A stretch of DNA of 8,547 nucleotides. It comes from Actinomycetota bacterium. GTDB taxonomy: Bacteria > Actinomycetota > Acidimicrobiia > Acidimicrobiales > Ilumatobacteraceae. The position numbers were made by a program, and so were the translations under genes. The stretch's first letter is position 1; every line of letters begins with the position of its first letter. The DNA lies in NCBI GenBank assembly GCA_005801025.1, contig SYDZ01000059.1:1-8547 (forward strand). Reading direction: 5' to 3'. The notes under the pieces are model-generated. The model was given only the letters and a program-made list of their open reading frames with translations, made no database searches and was not told the origin of the DNA. Shown one piece after another: positions 5,932-8,547 of the stretch.

Positions 5932-6645
5932 TCAAAAGTCTGGCGAATCCTCGGGACACGGACCATCGTGCAAATCGTGGATTTCCAACTCGCAAGCCCA
6001 TTTCGCCCAGGGTGAGCCGAGGGGCCAAACCACTGGAGAGAACAGATCATCGGTGAAAATCATGCCCAAATCGACGAAACAGAGCGGTACACCGTCGCAT
6101 TCACAATCCTCAGAAGGCATTGTCACGCTGCCCTGCAAGTACCAGCCTCCAGTCGGTGCATCGTGAATCAGCGTTGATGCCGCGACGCCGCGAATGGCCG
6201 ACTGATAGAGGGGTGAGTCAGGGGGCGAATCGTAAGCGAAGTCAAACGGATGAACGATGTCGCAGTCGGGACAGACAGAGATGGCAAAATTTTCATCCAC
6301 TTCGGCAATTGCCGACCAACCTTGGAAAATGAGTGCATCTTGCAATTCATCAGGGATTTCCCCGAAATGTCGATCCGGCTGGCCACCGATCTCGATGTGC
6401 CAGTCCTCGCCATGACCTGTGAAACGTAGCCATTCATTTGTCGTGGGACCGTCCGCTCGGGGAAAGACCTGAAGGACCGCTTGCCCTTCCAAAATGCTGG
6501 CTACACGGGAAATCGCCCGCAGCGCCGAAGCCACGGCATGCTCAGGCGTGCGGTCCTGATGGGTCGTGAACCACCAACGGAGCATGGTTTCGAAGTCCAG
6601 GTCCCAGTCGATGATGGCGTCTAAGAAGTCTTCGTCAGAGTGCAT
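5932..6645 (-). CDS. Acidic protein of unknown function, possible TY-Chap/YbjN-like domain
   Basis: A soluble, strongly acidic protein of 237 residues without signal peptide or membrane segment. Residues about 57-115 read like the TY-Chap/YbjN fold (relatives of type III secretion and YbjN chaperones): an EWLRFTGHGEDWHIEI strand pair (71-86), then a helix ending in LQDALIFQGWSA (101-112), where this family carries a conserved LGW-type motif. That resemblance is from memory and tentative. The rest holds a CPDC pair (125-128) and further Cys at 181, 183, 189, 218 and 230, which could bind a metal but form no standard zinc motif. The ATG at 6645 is the longest start; no good ribosome site precedes it. 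It is divergent from the gene at 6749 and 199 bases ahead of the MerR-macro gene on the same strand. No partner or substrate can be named. Confidence 0.65.
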   Translation of the reverse strand: MHSDEDFLDAIIDWDLDFETMLRWWFTTHQDRTPEHAVASALRAISRVASILEGQAVLQVFPRADGPTTNEWLRFTGHGEDWHIEIGGQPDRHFGEIPDELQDALIFQGWSAIAEVDENFAISVCPDCDIVHPFDFAYDSPPDSPLYQSAIRGVAASTLIHDAPTGGWYLQGSVTMPSEDCECDGVPLCFVDLGMIFTDDLFSPVVWPLGSPWAKWACELEIHDLHDGPCPEDSPDF

Positions 6646-6748
6646 GGGGCTCGGATCTTGACACAGGGCTATATGAAGGTTCGGGCCTCCTTTTTACAAT
6701 GCCTAATAGTGTCCGCCAAACCCCTTGAGATCGGCGAGAATAGACACT

Positions 6749-8269
6749 GTGAAACCGGTCTACTGCGTTCGTCTTAATGGTCCATCGTGGTCCGTTCCGC
6801 AACGCCAGGATGTACGTGCCGTGGTTGACGAATGGGTTGAGAAAGAATATCCAATTGATGAGCGCGGTCCAGGAGTTTCTGTCCGCGTCGACAACGAAGA
6901 TCCCGAACGCTGGTGGCGATGCACCATTGATGTCAGTTTGGGTAGCGGAGCCTTATCAAACACAACTGTCACCCTGTTGCTGAGCGATTCGGAGACAACC
7001 TTTGAGGTTCGTACTGCTGTTGTCGCTGGCGGAAAACAGATCATGCCTCAATCCGTTCAGATCAAGGATATGGCAATGCGGACTCTTGTGGCCAAAGTGA
7101 TTGATAAAGGTTTGTTCCGCGATGCAGATCATTCAGTAAGTACGAAAAATCTTTGTATAGCTGATGTTATGCAGGCGCAAGCAATCGCCGCATTTTGTTA
7201 TAACGCTCCGAGCCGCACCATGCCAGTCATTATTGAAACATGTCGAGCCAATACATCGTCAGTTTTTGAGATCGAAAGGGTCTCAACGCTTGTTGCTGGG
7301 TTGGCGCATGTTGTCAAGATGACGAGTGAGCAATGCGTTCGGACCTTTAATGATTTCGCCGGTATTGAAGCATTGACACCGCAGGGGCTTGTCATTATTT
7401 GGCCTGATCATTCAGTCACATCTTGGTCAGGAAATGGTCTTGCTCCTGGCAAGGGGGTCAAAGCACGCGGAGAATCTAAAACGATGGTGACGGATGCGGC
7501 TGCAAACTCATTGGCACCATTACGTGCTCCACGGTATCGACCCCGAGTTACTGAGGAGAGTAGTCCCGCCACAACAGAAGTCCCCGCGGAAACTCATCTC
7601 GTGGATCCTGCGATTGAGCCAGAGACTGTGCCCTATAGCGAATGGAAGTCTGCTTGCGATGGATGGCAGGAAGAAGCAAACAAAGTTGATGAACTTCAAC
7701 AAGCGCTTGCCGATGCAGATCGAATCATCGCTGAGAAACAAGAACTGCTTGATAAGGGAAGTGCGGATGTTGATCAACTGCTTCTGCAAAATGTTGAATT
7801 AGCAATTCGTCTTGGGCGCAATCCAACTGGGATCAAAGCCACCAGCGCGTATGATGCGGTCAAGCAAGCCGACGTAATGTGTGAATATCTCACGTTTATA
7901 CCAGAGGCTTTTGAAAGTGCCAAAGAACTTGATTCGGTCGATGCGAATCGTTTACTCCAGGACCTAGTTCGCCTGAATGTGGTCGCTGGTGACTGGCAGT
8001 CTGGTCGAGTGAATAATGCATCTCTGACCATTTCCTGTCGTGGTGTGGGGCTGAACTACGCCGCTGGAGTTGGCGACAATGCCGAAAACAAATACGGTAC
8101 GGATTACGCTTTCACGTGGCAGGGTCAAACGCAATATGCCTTTGCCCACATTCGCAATGGTCGGGGCTCTCATCTGTACCGCGTGCATATTTTCTTTGAT
8201 GACAAAAACCATCAAGTAGTCGTGGCATATGTGGGTCGCCACCTCCGAGGAAAACACGATTCCAATTAG
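6749..8269 (+). CDS. Conserved actinobacterial-type protein of unknown function with coiled coil and RelE-like tail
   Basis: I do not recognise a characterised function. From the GTG at 6749 it is 506 residues: an N-terminal alpha/beta part (1-125); a middle block (about 155-222) with VIIETCR, LVAGLAHVV (181-189) and LVIIWPDHS (214-222); a Pro/Thr/Glu-rich linker (about 262-295); a likely coiled coil (about 297-355) rich in Glu, Gln and Leu heptads; and a C-terminal block (380-506) ending in AHIRNGRG, HLYRVHIFFDD and VVVAYVGRHL. The LAxLAHVV...YWP pattern and the RIxF...GxHL tail recall large conserved hypothetical proteins of actinobacteria; the tail's strand pattern also recalls RelE/ParE-type folds, without identifiable catalytic residues. 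The frame opens at TTG 6725, but no ribosome site precedes it; GTG 6749 has a weak GGCGAGA. It lies 78 bases ahead of a WYL-type regulator on the same strand and diverges from 5932-6645. Confidence 0.8.
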   Translation: MKPVYCVRLNGPSWSVPQRQDVRAVVDEWVEKEYPIDERGPGVSVRVDNEDPERWWRCTIDVSLGSGALSNTTVTLLLSDSETTFEVRTAVVAGGKQIMPQSVQIKDMAMRTLVAKVIDKGLFRDADHSVSTKNLCIADVMQAQAIAAFCYNAPSRTMPVIIETCRANTSSVFEIERVSTLVAGLAHVVKMTSEQCVRTFNDFAGIEALTPQGLVIIWPDHSVTSWSGNGLAPGKGVKARGESKTMVTDAAANSLAPLRAPRYRPRVTEESSPATTEVPAETHLVDPAIEPETVPYSEWKSACDGWQEEANKVDELQQALADADRIIAEKQELLDKGSADVDQLLLQNVELAIRLGRNPTGIKATSAYDAVKQADVMCEYLTFIPEAFESAKELDSVDANRLLQDLVRLNVVAGDWQSGRVNNASLTISCRGVGLNYAAGVGDNAENKYGTDYAFTWQGQTQYAFAHIRNGRGSHLYRVHIFFDDKNHQVVVAYVGRHLRGKHDSN

Positions 8270-8292
8270 TTCTTGAGAGATTGAGTAAAAAC

Positions 8293-8304
8293 GCACACTT
8301 GTGC
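8293..8304. repeat. Short inverted repeat before the WYL-type gene
   Basis: GCACA (8293-8297) and TGTGC (8300-8304) are reverse complements separated by CT, in the 78-base gap between two plus-strand genes. It is short enough to be chance; it could be an operator half-site pair. No T-run follows, so it is not a usual terminator. Confidence 0.25.
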
Positions 8305-8347
8305 AGATCACATTCGTTCAAACAACATAGAGGTAAAGCGAGAGAAA

Positions 8348-8547
8348 ATGACCGATGCATCTGGGCAAGTCGAGAGACTAAAACGTGTTGACCCTCTTGA
8401 ACGGGTACTCAATCTCTTCACACTCTTGCATCGCCTCACGACTCCCTTAACTCGTGAACAGATCGTGGCTCAAATGGCTCGAGGTATGACACCGTACCCA
8501 GTTGCTGAAGCAGCCCAAAGGCAACTTTTTGGAAGCGATAAAAACAC
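8348..8547 (+). CDS. WYL-type (PafB/PafC-like) transcriptional regulator, N-terminus only
   Basis: Only the first 66 codons are in the window. Residues about 14-62 match the N-terminal HTH of PafB/PafC-like WYL regulators: VDPLERVLNLFTLLHRLTTP, then LTREQIVAQM (34-43), a YPVAEAAQRQLF segment (50-61) where this group has a YxxxxEAxRRxF pattern, and SDKN (63-66), the start of the usual RDKxxL stretch. The WYL domain that would bind a ligand or nucleic acid should follow beyond the edge. Such proteins control the DNA-damage response in mycobacteria (PafBC) and many defence loci; which applies here cannot be told. The ATG has only weak upstream purines (AGAGG 15 bases away, GAGAGA two bases away). 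Confidence 0.72.
   Translation, partial: MTDASGQVERLKRVDPLERVLNLFTLLHRLTTPLTREQIVAQMARGMTPYPVAEAAQRQLFGSDKN

Noticed and set aside
6658..6663. TTGACA on the plus strand as -35 box for the gene at 6749
   Set aside because: No acceptable -10 box occurs 15-20 bases downstream.
6686..6691. AGGAGG on the minus strand in the divergent gap, as a ribosome site
   Set aside because: No start codon lies at a workable distance; an in-frame stop and 21 bases separate it from the nearest GTG.

Overview
The window looks like chromosomal DNA from a bacterium of moderate GC, most likely an actinobacterium. The pointers are a split-barrel (PPOX-type) oxidoreductase of the F420-linked Rv2061c kind, the start of a PafB/PafC-like WYL regulator, and several GTG starts. 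Acidimicrobiia is a guess from general protein character, not something the sequence proves. I see no tRNA, rRNA, CRISPR array, insertion sequence or phage structural gene.

Layout: bases 1-6645 are read almost entirely from the minus strand and 6749-8547 from the plus strand, with a divergent gap of about 100 bases between. On the minus strand, in order of transcription: an acidic protein with a possible TY-Chap/YbjN-like domain (6645-5932); a MerR-type HTH fused to a macro domain (5732-4548); two tandem paralogous sigma-70-like proteins (4377-3778 and 3686-3072); a DEAD-box RNA helicase with an RG-rich tail and DbpA-type RNA-binding domain (2984-1158); a small F420/FMN split-barrel protein 19 bases behind it (1138-740); and the N-terminal 223 residues of a UDP-N-acetylhexosamine 6-dehydrogenase running off the left edge (669-1). 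On the plus strand: a roughly 500-residue, coiled-coil-containing conserved protein of unknown function (6749-8269), then the first 66 codons of a WYL-type regulator (from 8348).

The helicase, oxidoreductase and dehydrogenase are ordinary housekeeping or envelope genes. The stretch from 3072 to 8269 is the accessory-looking part. Its best item is the MerR-macro fusion. It is preceded by a perfect 13-bp inverted repeat lying across a TTAACA / 20-bp spacer / TATAAT promoter, which is the MerR-type promoter layout, and by a strong GGAGGT ribosome site. The macro fold keeps the glycine-rich ADP-ribose loops but has Ser where the MacroD/YmdB-type hydrolases have Asp. This suggests a one-component transcription factor that binds ADP-ribose or a related nucleotide and controls its own gene. 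The paired sigma-like genes downstream could be its targets or an independent regulatory pair. No experiment or database search supports these links; they rest on sequence reading and gene order.
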